Assembly (NCBI GenBank): GCA_022661535.1
Contig: JAKULF010000009.1
Location: 1,488,001-1,552,000 of the forward strand
Direction of reading: 5' to 3'
Length of the DNA stretch: 64,000 nt
Origin: Eutypa lata
Lineage: Eukaryota; Ascomycota; Sordariomycetes; Xylariales; Diatrypaceae
The notes below the pieces were generated by a model. It ran no database searches. It had not been told where the DNA came from and worked only from the letters and a program-made list of their open reading frames with translations. Below, piece after piece: positions 47,969 through 59,823 of this stretch. Every line of letters begins with the position of its first letter. The first letter of the stretch is position 1. Both the position numbers and the translations under genes were made by a program.

Positions 47969-48570
47969 CAAAGTTTATTATACATAGGGAGGAGTCCCGG
48001 GAAATAGGTGCATACGCTTTGCTGCTTAGAATAGATCACGCATGACATAATGTTTTAGTCTATCATCATAAATAATGGTTTAACACAATGCAACAGAATA
48101 TATTTTAAATGCTAAACTGTAAACTTTTGTCTAAACCAGAACCGTCCAAGTCATGGCCAAAATAATTGATATGACCTTCCGGTAATAGTACGTAAGTATA
48201 TTCATACCAAAAAGGGAATAACGCATATTAATATATCGTATAATCTGAATAATAAATAGTCTATATTGGTTCTTATAGAATAATTACTTATTTTCATTAA
48301 ACAATAAGATATTATTCGAATCGTAATATCTAAGGATGTGTATCATTTAATTTGGCACTGACTTACCATCCTTGGGATTATCGAGAGAGCAGTGGTTTTA
48401 ATTACAGTATATATCATTGAACCAAAAATAAATCGCAAAAAGCTTCTGTGATATATATTACATACTACAGTTCATAGGCAAGCTTTCATGCAAAAACAGC
48501 CAAGTTCCATAGTAGTAATATTAACAGTAAAGCCAGGACAACTTATGGAGACCCATATCCCTTTAATCCC
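47969..48570. other. Intergenic, convergent 3' ends
   Basis: About 600 bases of very AT-rich DNA between the F-box gene and the NRPS-like gene; no gene seen. Confidence 0.5.
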
Positions 48571-51500
48571 CTAAAATCCCCAGCTCTTCATCCACTCCTC
48601 CATCCAGATCTCCTTTACAGGTCCCAGATCCCTCAGTGACCCGCTCAGCCTCTCGGCTTCATCCGTGGAAAATATGACATCCTCGGCCCCAAGGTACTGG
48701 CCTTCCGCCATATCCCGGAAGAAATCCAGAACCTTCACAGCGGGCTTCGACGCCGCCGTGTTCTTATCCTGCAGCAGGTCCAACTTCTCCAGCTCCCCGA
48801 CCCATTCCCGCATACTCACGACCTCCTCCTCCTTAATGCCTAGTCGATCCCGAACGTGCGGCAGGAACTCGGCCCACGGTTTGCGAGCCGGGTTGACGAT
48901 GTGGAAGAACCGTGGCGGTGTTGGCGGCGACGAGACGCTCGCGGAGGGATGGGAAGAGGGGGTATTTGTGGGCAGCATCGACGCCGTGACTATCTCCCAT
49001 ATAGCAGAGGCGACCACGTCCGAGGGAACCCAGTCGATGTTACCAAGCGCCTTCCCGTCGGGCACCCTTCCCAAGGCTTGCGACGTCTTCAACAGCAGCG
49101 GGAACCACTCATGAGCGTTCCACCGGCCGCCATTCCCGGCGCCGATCGGTCCGGCGATCTGCCCAATCCGGAGGATGGAAATGTTAGCATCAGTACTCGA
49201 TGCCGCGGCCGCGAGGATCCGTTCTGCGACCGCTTTGGACTCCGCGTATCCGGTCGGCTGTGCTGCTACGGGGGTCGCGGGCAGACGTTCGGGAATAACG
49301 GTAATCGTGGATGTAGAGCCTGAGGTCGTGGCGGCACGCCAGTTGAAGACCGCCGAGATGGAGGATATGAAGACGATGCGAGGCCGCGTCGCACATTGAG
49401 CGCTGAAGTCTACCAGGTTTCGGATTCCGCGGACGTGAACGGCCTCGAACGAGTCGAGCGCGTGGTTGAAGTCTACCTTCCAGGCGTTGTGGATGATCAC
49501 GGTCGTTGTGCTGCGGATTTCGGCGGCCAGTGAGGACGGTAGACCCCAGTCGGGCTTGCTGTAATCGGCCTGGTGGAACGAAACGCGGGAGTCGTCTATG
49601 GCTACTGGGGGTGACCATGATGTAAGTGAATGCGTAACGCGTTCCTTTGCTCCGATGGAACGGTCGAGGCAATGGATGCTACACACTTTTGGATCGGAGA
49701 GCAGCTTCACGAGTATTTGGGTACCAAGGGTTCCTGTCGTGCCAGTCACGATGACATGAATCCTGGTGTTCTCTGAAATGGCCGAGTGTTGCGGTGAAGG
49801 AAGATCTTGAGTATACTTCTCGATCATACGCTCCATTTTTCGGACACGGTTTAAGGTCGTCACGCCTCTAGTACACGTTGAAGAGCTTGCTGCTGGGTCG
49901 GTATGGTACAGTATGGCACCGGCCAATGCCTCAATCGAGGGATTTTCATAAACAAGCCTAGTAGACACCCAGGAGATGTCTGCGTCTCGATTGCCTGATC
50001 GGATTCCGACTTTGAGCAGCGAAATGATCTCCGCAGTCTGCAGAGAGTCGAGGCCAAGGACGAAGAAGTCTTCGTCTTCCTTGATGCTGTGGCCCGGAAA
50101 TGCGCGTAAGACAATCTCATTCGTAAACTTGGTCGTTGCTTTCAGATCTAGGGAAGGTCCCAGTTCGATAGGATTGACGTTGTTCGGGATATCATTTGCG
50201 TACAGCTGAGCGATTTCTAATTCGTATTTCTTCCCGGTGGAACCCCTTACAACTGTTCCCTTCCCGGTCCTGTCGAAGGGTTTCGACGGTGAGCTAATAA
50301 TAACCATACCTCTGGTTATCCTAGCATGCCCCGGCGCTTGAGCATTTGCCTCCTCGACGATTGGCCACAACTCATCGATGAACGGTCCTAGCTCAGTAGG
50401 ATAGGACTTTGGCTCCAGTACGAGGGACGCCTGGGAGTAACCCTGTCCACTTATCATTGCTCCTGTGAGAAGAGGATGTGACGCTATATGTATCTCGCTA
50501 GGAACGGGGTTGAACTTTTCGCCATTAGAGAGAACAATAATATCATCTATCCGTCCATGGAAAGTCCAGAGGCCTGATTTTGTCGGATGAGGTCGGAACA
50601 GATCTTTGGTGCGCCAAACTTCCATATCAGGGAAGTTACAGGAGATAGCGCAGATCCCCTCCATTGCGGGATTTGGTTTCAATATCATTTCAAAGGTACC
50701 ATCGACGGAGGGTTCCATGATGGCCTCCTGGATTGGATGCCACTCGAGACTTTCCCAGTCTTCGCGTCTTGGAACGAGAGCTTGGATCGGACCAGTCTCA
50801 GTCTGCCCATAGAACTGGCATACGTCGGTGACTTTGGACAGGGCACTCCCTGCAGGCTGTGAAAGCGGTCCACCGGCATAGAGCAGAAACTTGAGGTTCT
50901 TGCACTTCTCGACGCCATTGGGTTCTTGTACCAACTGCTCTGCAATAATTGGAGGACAGAAGATTGACTTTAGAACAAAATGTTCCATGATTTCACTGAG
51001 CATAGAACCAGTCGGGGGACGGGTTGGAGGGGCTAAGATCAGCGTCGCGTTTGTATAATAGATAGGCAGCATAATCATAGAGAGAAATCCAGCGAGGTGG
51101 AAGGCAGGGAAGGCGGAAAAGAAGGGTTCTTTGATTGGGAAGTCCCACAGCGCCCAATTCTGGTTGACCCTACCTGGGACGTGTGGGAGGTTTCTATCGT
51201 TGTCTCCTACTGCAAAGGTAGCATGGTTCATCTGGACTGGCTTTGGGGCCCCTGTCGAACCGGATGAGTGCAGGATCAAAATCGGATCCCATCTTGCTTC
51301 TTCGTATTCTTTGTCGAAGGGACAGTGCTCGGCCGCTGATAAAATCAAGTCTTTCAGAGGAAGGATTTTGTGAATTCTTAGCTCCGGTCTCTCATAAAGC
51401 AAGGGGTTGACAATAGCCTCCAGCTCGTGGGCATATAGGACGTGGGAGCACTGGGTTTTCTCGAGCAACGATGCGTTCATCCAGGCTGAGTTTCTTAGTG

Positions 51501-52020
51501 AAGGGAGTAGAACCTATACACGTGAGTTTCATGAACACCCAGCAGATAATAGTTGTATTAATGGGCATCATACTTTGTAGCCACATTTGACGCCTGCCAA
51601 AAATACGGCCACATAACGCAAATCATTCAAACCAATGTAGGCAATGGTTTCAAAATGAGAGCTACGGCCTATGGTGGTTTCGATCCACGTCGCAAGGCCG
51701 TTGACAGCATTAGCGATCTCGGAGAAGGTGACTGGTTCGAAGCCATCATTAACATCTGCAGTTACTGGACTGAAAGCATATGTAAGATTGGGATGTGCCT
51801 TTGCAATCTCGTCAACTACAATTGGCATCAGCCGAGAGCCATAACGAGGTCGCATCTTGTCGAATGAGCTACTGACTGAGCCTGAAAGCTTTTTCACCAT
51901 TGACGTAGAAGACGTATTTGAGGGCGTAATGATAACTGTAGAAAGACTGGTATCACTCGACGACCGGCGAGATGGCGTCACCCGCAACAATTCCCCATAG
52001 CCGCTAAAACGCTGAAGCAT
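48571..52020 (-). CDS. NRPS-like adenylate-forming reductase (A-T-R)
   Basis: Activates a carboxylic acid as adenylate, loads it on a carrier domain and releases it as aldehyde or alcohol. Two exons, 52020-51574 and 51513-48571; 1129 aa, usual length. Adenylation: HSSGSTGAPKP at 231-241, YGQTETGP near 384-391, GRIDDIIVLSNGEKF near 469-483, and the A10 lysine at about 567 (PFDRTGKG). Thiolation: the phosphopantetheine serine in GLDSL at 639. Reductase: NAD(P)-binding TGTTGTLG at 739-746 and a Tyr-x3-Lys (GYAESK) in the extended SDR fold. No condensation or ketosynthase domain. Substrate may be an aryl or amino acid and cannot be read with confidence. A permease gene lies 1.8 kb away, transcribed divergently. 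Confidence 0.94.
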
Positions 52021-53823
52021 ACAAAACTGATAGATACATTGCCATATAAGCAATATAATTGGGCCAATTTGTGTATAAATTTAAGTTCTGACTAAGTACC
52101 AACATAACATTGTTGCCACTGACGCCATCTCACCGTTCGTTGGGTAAAGGGTTCAGTGTTAAGAACCCAGTGATTAAGCCAAAGGGCCATCTAAGACGTA
52201 AGAGGGGTAATATATGCTCAGATAAGTTATATATCAAAGTACCATGCTGCCGGTAATAACCCTACTTGCACCATTCTCGTGGTAGCTATCTATATTGCTA
52301 CAGATATGGTATATGATTAGGGTATTCCCTTCACTGGTCATTATAGCCGCATTTAGTTAATGATAAGTTATTAAATCTATAAGTATAGAAAAGTTTCCCA
52401 GGTAATTTACTTTCATTTATACTTCAAAAGACGCGTCAATATGTATTTGATACTTGATCAAATGTATTTAGTACAGGTAACGACCCGGCTATTTGATTTG
52501 CCTGTGCTCATAGCTACTGGACAGGGATTAACACTTCAATCTATGTCACCCAGTGTTAAGATATAACTATAGGCTAACCATTCATCATTTTACGACTAAA
52601 ATGAGAACTTGTTATATTACAAGTTATGTTTAACACTCTCCAAGCCATGCCTATTGCAATGGTTCTACAAACAAGGGCATAGGGAGGGCCATTACTGAGA
52701 GATCGATGCTACCACACGGCGCATTGGTGCTAGAATATATACAAAGATAACTTCCCATGACTGACTAACAGGACTATTTGGTGACCCTATACTGCGTCAC
52801 CTTTGACATTAGACTGATCTCGCGTATAAGCCATCGAAAATAAATGGCTGCAAGCAAACTAAACCACTATAACCCTCAGAAAATAAACTTGCCACCGGCG
52901 GCAACTACCGTCGCAGGTCTCTCCAAACCTAAACAATACAGCGTGAGATATAAAGATTCGAAGAATACTTATTTATTAATAAGAAGTAGCGATTATTCCA
53001 CCGTACCAAATCGACGCCAATGACTACTCCCATTTACTTGTAATATCTAAAACCTATCTTACTTCTTAACTTCAATACTTATAATGGTAACTTGTATCAA
53101 TCATTTTGGCAAAATATTGAATAGCATTAGTATGAAAGGTGGTCTTGTTGCCCGCTTCCCCCCCCCCTTTTACCCCTTGTTTGCACATCTGAGGAAGCAA
53201 GACCCACAATCGCAACTCCATTCGTCCAACAACTCCACAGTGGAGAACCCATGCGGTAATGCCCCTCGAGTTAAAGCGTTGGAGTTGAGAGCCATCTGTT
53301 CAAGAACTTTGAGAGCAATGGAGGAGGGTGGTATTGCTTACGCATGTCGCTATGTAGTAACTAAAGGTCGAACTGATACAGTGCTAGGATTCGTCAGTGT
53401 AAGACCGGTCCTTAGTAAGTGGTACCAATATCTAAGGATATAAAGGGGGAACCATCTGATCTAAAAATCTACTATTTGGGCGCTTTACATTAGCACGGGA
53501 ATGTAGAGGTACAAGAACAGCGCAAGGCAATAGAAGAAGTGTGTATATGTTTGACAAAGAAGATAACAAATACTTACTTACAAGCCATGCAAGGGGTCAT
53601 CATCTAGCTACCTATCTGTATTAGGCCTGAACCGAGCTCACTCAGCCACAGATTCACTGATGTGGCTAAAAGCGTGGCTGAACACCTTGTCAATTATCAC
53701 AGCATAGGAAACCGAATTGCGTGATTGTATTCATTCATCACCGACTTCTTTGTCCTCAACAGATAAAGTTCCTTCAATGATAAAATATCAAAAAACTTTC
53801 ATTCAAATACAAAGGGAGGAATC
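52021..53823. other. Divergent intergenic region, NRPS-like gene / amino-acid permease
   Basis: 1.8 kb, AT-rich. A 119-codon open frame at 53084-53443 lacks coding bias and was not accepted. Both promoters must lie here. No recognised factor-binding cluster. Confidence 0.5.
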
Positions 53824-55515
53824 ATGACATCTCAAAGTGACTCTGACGATGATGGCGTCACAAGACCTTTGCTAGCCAATGAGTCAGCCGAGGAAGACGC
53901 TGGGCCAGAGGTCCAAGATCCTACCGCCGCCGCAACATCAGCCACCCGCAACAGCCAGGGAACGTTCAAGCGGAACCTCGGCACCATTGATGCCTTCGCC
54001 ATCGTCGTCAGTATCGTGGTCGGCAGCGGCATCTTCACGTCGCCGGGGTCTATCGACACCAACGTGCCGTCGCCAGGCGCGGCGCTAGTCGTATGGCTGG
54101 TCGGCGGGGTCCTGGCTTGGACGGGCGCTAGCACCATGGCCGAGCTGGGGACCGCGATCCCGGGCGAGGGCGGGGTGCAGCCCTACCTGCAGTACATATA
54201 CGGCGACCTGCTGGGGTTCCTGGCGGCCTGGACGTGGATCGTGGCCGTGATGCCCGCGACGCTCGCCATCCTCAGCATCGTCTTCGTCGAGAGCATCTAC
54301 TCGGCCGCGGGCGTCACCGACCAGGCCGACCGGCTCGGCCACAAGCTGCTGTCGGTCGCCGTCCTGGTGCTCATCGGCGTCGCCAACTCGATCAGCACCA
54401 AGGCGAGCACCCGGCTCAACAACTTCTTCGTCGTGACCAAGTTCGTCACCATCGCGCTGGTCGTCGTGGCCGGCCTCGTGGTTGCTATCATCCAGGCCTC
54501 GAATCCCGACAGGGATATCGGGGGCGGGGACTGGTACAACAAGCCTTGGTTCGGCGGTAAGCCCGAGTGGAAGGGCTTAAGTGACTGGGAGATGCTCGGT
54601 TACTATTCTACCGCCCTCTACGGAGCTTTATGGGCGTACTCTGGTTGGGATAAAGTAGGCACCCTCGTGCGAGTTGAATTCTAGGTCTATTGCTAATTTC
54701 ACATTAGGCTATCTACATATCCGCTGAGCTCTCAGCGCCAGCTCGCCAACTTCCGCTGGCCATTAACACCGCAGTGCCCACTATCGTGCTTTGTTTCATT
54801 GCTGCCAATGCAGCTTATTACATCTTGCTCCCGTGGGATATCATATCTGCGACAGATAGTGTAGCTGTGGTAAGTAACCTTTCCGACTACCAATCAACAT
54901 GTACAGCTAACTTATCGCCAAATAAAGACGGCTATCACCCGGCTTCTCGGTAAAGGTTTCGGCATTGTCGCTGCCGTTCTCATCTGTCTAGTAGTGGCAG
55001 GATCTCTACTAGGCAATTCCTTTGTCTCGGGACGTATGGCGGTCGCGGCGGCTAATAGGAATTGGTTTCCAAGTCTATTCTCCGTCGTCGGTCGTGTCGG
55101 GATCCAGCCTACTCCAGCAGCTGAGGGAGACTCTACTGGGGCCTCGCAAGCTCAAGACGCGGCCGAACCCGATGCTCCTATTAATGCTCTCATCCTGTCG
55201 ACGATCCTCTGCATCTTTTATATTTTGTTCGGCAGCTTCCGCGCCCTGCTCACATTCAACGGGTTGGGTGAGTATTCCTTCTTCTTCCTGACTGTCATTG
55301 GGGCGATCATACTGCGCTTCCGCGAGCCCGGCCTTCAGAGACCCTACAAACCCTTCCTGTTGGTCCCCGTGCTGTTCGCTGTAGTGAGCGGGTTCGTCGT
55401 CGTTCGGGGTGCCATCTTCTCGCCAAGTATTGCGGTCATTCTGATCGTCTTATGGATCATTGGAATAGCGTTCTACTGGGCTCGGAGCTATTGGAATAGG
55501 TCAAGAGAAGTGTGA
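53824..55515 (+). CDS. L-type amino-acid permease (APC superfamily, LAT/b0,+-like)
   Basis: Integral membrane amino-acid transporter or exchanger, 526 aa with about 12 membrane segments. Exons 53824-54654, 54708-54869, 54928-55515. A charged N-terminus (about 50 residues) leads to the TM1 signature IVVSIVVGSGIFTSPG, whose unwound GSGIF binds substrate. Later come MAELGTAIPGEGG in TM3, GLWAYSGWDK-like TM6 (spanning the first intron, then AYISAEL) and LGNSFVSGRM in TM8. The tail is short. Ala/Gly-rich exon 1 is very GC-rich at third positions. Could supply or export an amino acid related to the NRPS-like product; this is inference from position only. Confidence 0.9.
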
Positions 55516-55935
55516 TGTTTATCTACATGTCACTGGTGCAATAGGGTTGAGAAGCAGTGATACCCCCTAATCCTTATTATTCTTCCCTTTCTACGGCTTA
55601 AAAGGCCAATACTGAAGTGAAGATCTGGCTCACCATTCGCGTTACTCGGAAATGTATTATAAATGTGATATATTAAATCGTATTGATAACAAACAACTGC
55701 ATTAAACAACCCAAGACAAGGAAATGGGCAAGGCATTGACTACAAACATTACTTAACCTAGATTTCTCGGGTCACGTTATCAATCTTTACATGGTTTAGT
55801 TAAAAACCGGCGCTGAAGTACTTACCGCTGTCTTACCTTTTAAAAGAACACGGGTAGGAATATAATGAAACAGGGAAAAAAAGAAGAAGGAAAAGGGGGT
55901 GGTCGGGTGGGGGATGGATTAGAAGACGCACCGTA
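55516..55935. other. Intergenic, convergent 3' ends
   Basis: 420 bases between the permease and the multi-cluster zinc protein; no gene seen. Confidence 0.5.
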
Positions 55936-58900
55936 TTACGGCGCACTCCAATCAAAATCAGCAAATGCATTTCGGAGCCTGTCCTCGGCCGCCCGTTCCT
56001 CCTCTGCCCGTATCTCCTCCTCCCGTTCCGCCGCCGCCCGTTCCGCCGCCGCCTGTTCCTCCATCGCCCCTGTCATTTCCAAATGTTGTATCCACCAAGC
56101 GGGTGGCGGTGGCGATGGCGATCGCGGTGGCCCATTGGGGGTAACGCCCCATTTCTCTACCCCAGGGAGGGCTGTGTTCATATGTAAGCCAGTGTCGCCA
56201 GGGGTCGCAAAGACCCATTCGTGGCATGCGAGGCAAGCCCACGCGAGATCTTGGGTTGTCAGGTCGAGGCCAGCGAATCCGTGCTCGTCGACCCCGGCGT
56301 TTACTCGACAGAGAGGGCACACCATCTTGCCGTGCATTGACCGGACAAATTTCCGCATCGCCTGAGCCGCACTCTCCATATCGATGACGTGCTGCGTGCG
56401 GTGGGGCGTGCACAACACGCGGTTGAACAGCTTCTCCGCGCAAGAGCATCCCGTGACCGGGTTCGCGATACCTTGGAACCCTCCATATGTCACGTTGCGT
56501 AGTGGACCCTGGGGGTCCGCTGGGTCTCGCTCAGCCCGCGTGAGGGAAGCGCTGAAGTTTGCGTTGGGGGCGAAACCCCAGACCCTGAATCCCGTGTTCT
56601 GGAACCGGGTAGAATTCTCCATCTTGAGACAATCGTAGCAAAGATAAGCACGCAATGTTTGAATGGCGGGAGTGTCTGCCCATAGACGGTATAGCCGTTG
56701 TTTCGACTCGTTGTTGCAGTCGTTGCAGATGGGCTCCCAAATCGTATGTGACTTAGATTCGCAAGATAAATCTGTGTAATTGCCACATTCGTTGCCATCG
56801 CGGATCTCGGCGCAAGTCATCTGGATACCCATACCGTTAGTGAGGTCTATCACGCCGGCTGCATCGGATCGAACGAACGGCACGTCGCCCAACTGGTGAT
56901 GCCCCCGTCGGTATGGATACTCCTGCAAGACGAAGAGGGCCTGTCGGTCGATGTACTCTGGATGGCCTTGAGCAAACTGGTCCATTTGGCGGGGAACGTG
57001 CTGATGGCTGATCTCCCAACTGCGAGCCATGTCGAAAACGGAAGTAGGAGGCCCTGGTGAGTACGGTCGGTCTGGTGGTTGGTGAAGGACGACGTTGTTG
57101 AGAGGCCGCCCTGTCGGATTGAGTGCCTCGAGCACGTTCGTGTCTATGCCCGGCGGCGTCCTGATCGCAACCTGGTTCCTCGACGGGCTGCCGTTACCGT
57201 TGGCGGCGACGGCGGCGTTAGCATTAGCCTGGTCTTCCTTCGCCCTGGTCTCCTCCATAAACTTGCGAATTACGGCGACACCTACCGAATCGTGGAGTGG
57301 CCGTAAATTTTGGACGTCTTCGTAAAGTCGCAAGATGGCCTCTGCCCTAGGGAATCCTATATTTTCCTGAGAAAGCGTCCTTGCTACCGTACTTGCCTCG
57401 ACGTAACCGCGCAGCGCTTCGATAGCAGCTAAATTGCCGGCGGCCGTTGCTGCGGTTCTCTGCGTCTCAATCTGCCCAGTTAGAAGACGATGGTAATCCT
57501 CATCGGTCGCTGCGTTAGCCGCTGGGCTCGGCACCGGGTTGGGGACTGGAGGAGCGTCGGGAGATACAGGAGCGTAGTCCATCGACTCGGGTTCATTGCT
57601 AAGCAGAGGGGGCGGATCTGGAGCACCTGGGACAACTGGGGCAGTCGAGGGACCCGCAGTCGAGGGACCCGGGGCCGAGGGACCTGGAGCGGCGGGACCC
57701 GGAGCGGCAGGTGCGCCAGGCCCAGCGGCAATCGGAAGTTGTCGGAAGTTATCTGGTCGCCTCCCCAAATCTATAAGTAACTCGGGTCGCTGGGCAAGAA
57801 CAGCCTGAAGGTACAAAAGATCTGCGTCTGGAGCAGTATAATGGTCGAATCTCACCCCGAAGTTCGAGTCGTTGACACCGAGCGGGCCGTACCCACACGC
57901 GCGATAGTAGTCGGGCATGGTATCGCCGGATACCCCCCGGCGGAATTTGCCCGTGCTGTTGGCGGTCACGCACTCAAGGCCGGCCAAAACACAACTATCA
58001 CAAGGCCACTTCCGGTCGCAACGAGTTGAATTTCGCAAACAAGCCCCGCAAGGGTTGTAGAGAGTCCTCTTCGGTTTATTCGAAGCGTCAGCTGAGGGCA
58101 ACGGCTGATGTGTCGGGTCGTCCTTCGCCGTGCCGACCTGGACGCTGCAAACGACACCCCAGTAACTACACAATGTACATCCTCGCTTCCCAACACCGTT
58201 CTCGTCGCCGAGGTTCACGTCGCATTTCTTATTGCCGGCGAGCTTGTTGTTACACATCATGCAACTCGCCCCCGTTCTTACCTTAGTCCATTGTGCGAGG
58301 TTCGAATTTGGGTCGAGCGACCCCGTCACGCCGTACCATCGCCGCGGATCGAGATGAGTTACAGGCCCGGGTCTCGGGCCCAAGGGGCCCGGGTCTCCGG
58401 GTATGCCGACCGGCACAAACGGGGGGACAGGAAGCGCACTGGCGATGGCCTGGTGGGGAGCCGGCAGGCCGGGATTAGGCGGGCCGGGGGGAAAAGGGGC
58501 GCGGCGACTTCCCGGGGGTGTGGGGCTTCTCCCGCGCCGCGCTTCGTCGCGGTCCCTTCCATCGTCGCGGCCCCTTCCAAACCTTACCGGGTCCGCTTCC
58601 GGGCTGGCGCTGCGACGGTCCGAGGACCCCGCCCCCCAGTTCCATTGTGGGTGGGCCGTTAGCTCGGTCCCTCCGAAAGCCCGTGAGCCAGGAAAAGGGA
58701 GATTCATCGTTAAGTTCATGTGCGCCCGTCGCTGATCCCATAGCGAAGTGCACGGGATACCACCATGTGTGCAGGCCATCTTACCTCTTACACATTGATC
58801 ACAAGGGCCATGATAATCGTTGTCTTTCCGGCGCCACGAGCAATCGACTATTCTTTTGATCTCCGAGGTGGCACACTGATCACAGCAAAGTGGGCGAACT

Positions 58901-59823
58901 AACCCGTCAGGCATTGGCTGCAGCCTTTTGTCTCCCCAGTTACAATGTTGGTCGAGGTGCTTGCAAGAGAGACAACCGCGACCCAGATTCGGGAGCGCGT
59001 TGCAGTTGGTGTCCTTCCTCTGTTCGCACATGTTGCAGCGGCTTCTGGGCGCGCGACGAGCCGGGAGCGGGGGCCCTTTCCCCTTGCCTTTGTCGTCTCT
59101 ATCGTCCATAATTTCGTCACCGTCAGGATCAGGGTTAACATCGCATGACCAGCCTCTCGTGAGACAGTACCTACACCGATTTCCGCCGCCCGGAGGCATC
59201 AAGCACAGCTGATTGTTGGTACGACAGTTCGAACATCGAGGGCCATCATTGACGGGGGCACTTACAGCTCCTCCTCCACTCCCACTTGGTGTAGGTCCTC
59301 CTCCCCTCCCACCTGGTGTAGGAAGGATAAGAGGATAGCGGGGCGTTCGGGCAACCGGAGCGATCGGAGCAACCGGAGCGACCGGGGCAACCGGGGCAAC
59401 CGGGGCAACTGGGGCAACCGGGGGACCGAACAGAGAGGGATCAATAAGCCCCGAACCACCACCAAGGGACGACCCAGCGAGATCCATGGGGTCCGGGGAG
59501 TTCGGCCTAGGGTCCTGGGCGACCATGCATACTAGATTATCGTTGGCGCAGTGGACACATTTGTTAGGCTCCAAGAAGGCGCAGTCGCGGCCCTGAACCA
59601 AACACTGCTCACACCTTCCGGACGAGAAGACGCGGTCGCCGCCGAAGAAGTCCCTGAGCCAGCCGTTGAGGTCGTTCCGGCGCCGAGACCTCGCCACGCC
59701 CCCTGGCGCGAAGAAGTAGTTGTACATCCGGACGGGGTCGTACCCGGGCATCCGTGGGATGTACTCTTGCCTGACGGCGCCATCGGGGTCCCGGAGCGCG
59801 CTGTTTCGGGGAATCGCGCTCAT
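55936..59823 (-). CDS. Large protein with six successive Zn2Cys6-like clusters and a C-terminal Cys-rich domain
   Basis: Intronless, 1295 aa. Six Cys6 clusters, each C-x2-C-x(6-10)-C-x(5-14)-C-x2-C-x6-C, occur at residues 71-99, 197-227, 263-294, 313-351, 521-559 and 592-618. The sixth (CGAC-x6-C-x5-CDSC-x6-C) is a textbook GAL4-type cluster. The others lack the usual Lys/Arg pattern between the second and third Cys, and clusters 3-5 have longer spacers. A Val-Ala-Pro repeat (136-158) and Pro/Gly-rich linkers separate them. The C-terminal third has another Cys-rich domain from about residue 1000 (CAEIRDGNECGN, CNDC, CYDC, CSC, CPLC at 1169, CLAC at 1197), then an acidic Ala/Glu helix (1254-1285). 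No fungal_trans domain. It may bind nucleic acid or several zinc ions as a scaffold; function unknown. Confidence 0.88.
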   Translation of the reverse strand: MSAIPRNSALRDPDGAVRQEYIPRMPGYDPVRMYNYFFAPGGVARSRRRNDLNGWLRDFFGGDRVFSSGRCEQCLVQGRDCAFLEPNKCVHCANDNLVCMVAQDPRPNSPDPMDLAGSSLGGGSGLIDPSLFGPPVAPVAPVAPVAPVAPVAPIAPVARTPRYPLILPTPGGRGGGPTPSGSGGGAVSAPVNDGPRCSNCRTNNQLCLMPPGGGNRCRYCLTRGWSCDVNPDPDGDEIMDDRDDKGKGKGPPLPARRAPRSRCNMCEQRKDTNCNALPNLGRGCLSCKHLDQHCNWGDKRLQPMPDGLVRPLCCDQCATSEIKRIVDCSWRRKDNDYHGPCDQCVRGKMACTHGGIPCTSLWDQRRAHMNLTMNLPFPGSRAFGGTELTAHPQWNWGAGSSDRRSASPEADPVRFGRGRDDGRDRDEARRGRSPTPPGSRRAPFPPGPPNPGLPAPHQAIASALPVPPFVPVGIPGDPGPLGPRPGPVTHLDPRRWYGVTGSLDPNSNLAQWTKVRTGASCMMCNNKLAGNKKCDVNLGDENGVGKRGCTLCSYWGVVCSVQVGTAKDDPTHQPLPSADASNKPKRTLYNPCGACLRNSTRCDRKWPCDSCVLAGLECVTANSTGKFRRGVSGDTMPDYYRACGYGPLGVNDSNFGVRFDHYTAPDADLLYLQAVLAQRPELLIDLGRRPDNFRQLPIAAGPGAPAAPGPAAPGPSAPGPSTAGPSTAPVVPGAPDPPPLLSNEPESMDYAPVSPDAPPVPNPVPSPAANAATDEDYHRLLTGQIETQRTAATAAGNLAAIEALRGYVEASTVARTLSQENIGFPRAEAILRLYEDVQNLRPLHDSVGVAVIRKFMEETRAKEDQANANAAVAANGNGSPSRNQVAIRTPPGIDTNVLEALNPTGRPLNNVVLHQPPDRPYSPGPPTSVFDMARSWEISHQHVPRQMDQFAQGHPEYIDRQALFVLQEYPYRRGHHQLGDVPFVRSDAAGVIDLTNGMGIQMTCAEIRDGNECGNYTDLSCESKSHTIWEPICNDCNNESKQRLYRLWADTPAIQTLRAYLCYDCLKMENSTRFQNTGFRVWGFAPNANFSASLTRAERDPADPQGPLRNVTYGGFQGIANPVTGCSCAEKLFNRVLCTPHRTQHVIDMESAAQAMRKFVRSMHGKMVCPLCRVNAGVDEHGFAGLDLTTQDLAWACLACHEWVFATPGDTGLHMNTALPGVEKWGVTPNGPPRSPSPPPPAWWIQHLEMTGAMEEQAAAERAAAEREEEIRAEEERAAEDRLRNAFADFDWSAP
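59350..59418 (-). repeat. In-frame Val-Ala-Pro tandem repeat
   Basis: Nine-base unit repeated about seven times in the coding sequence of the multi-cluster zinc protein, encoding VAP units with one IAP variant. The near identity at DNA level suggests recent slippage expansion, so its length may vary between strains. Confidence 0.75.

Noticed and set aside
49690..49770. Idea that the NRPS-like enzyme is an alpha-aminoadipate reductase
   Set aside because: The adenylation and reductase domains are there, but length (1129 aa), N-terminus and motif details fit short A-T-R NRPS-like enzymes rather than the ~1400-aa Lys2 type.
53084..53443. 119-codon open frame between the NRPS-like gene and the permease
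   Set aside because: No codon bias, no recognisable motif, and no supporting splice sites; treated as spacer.
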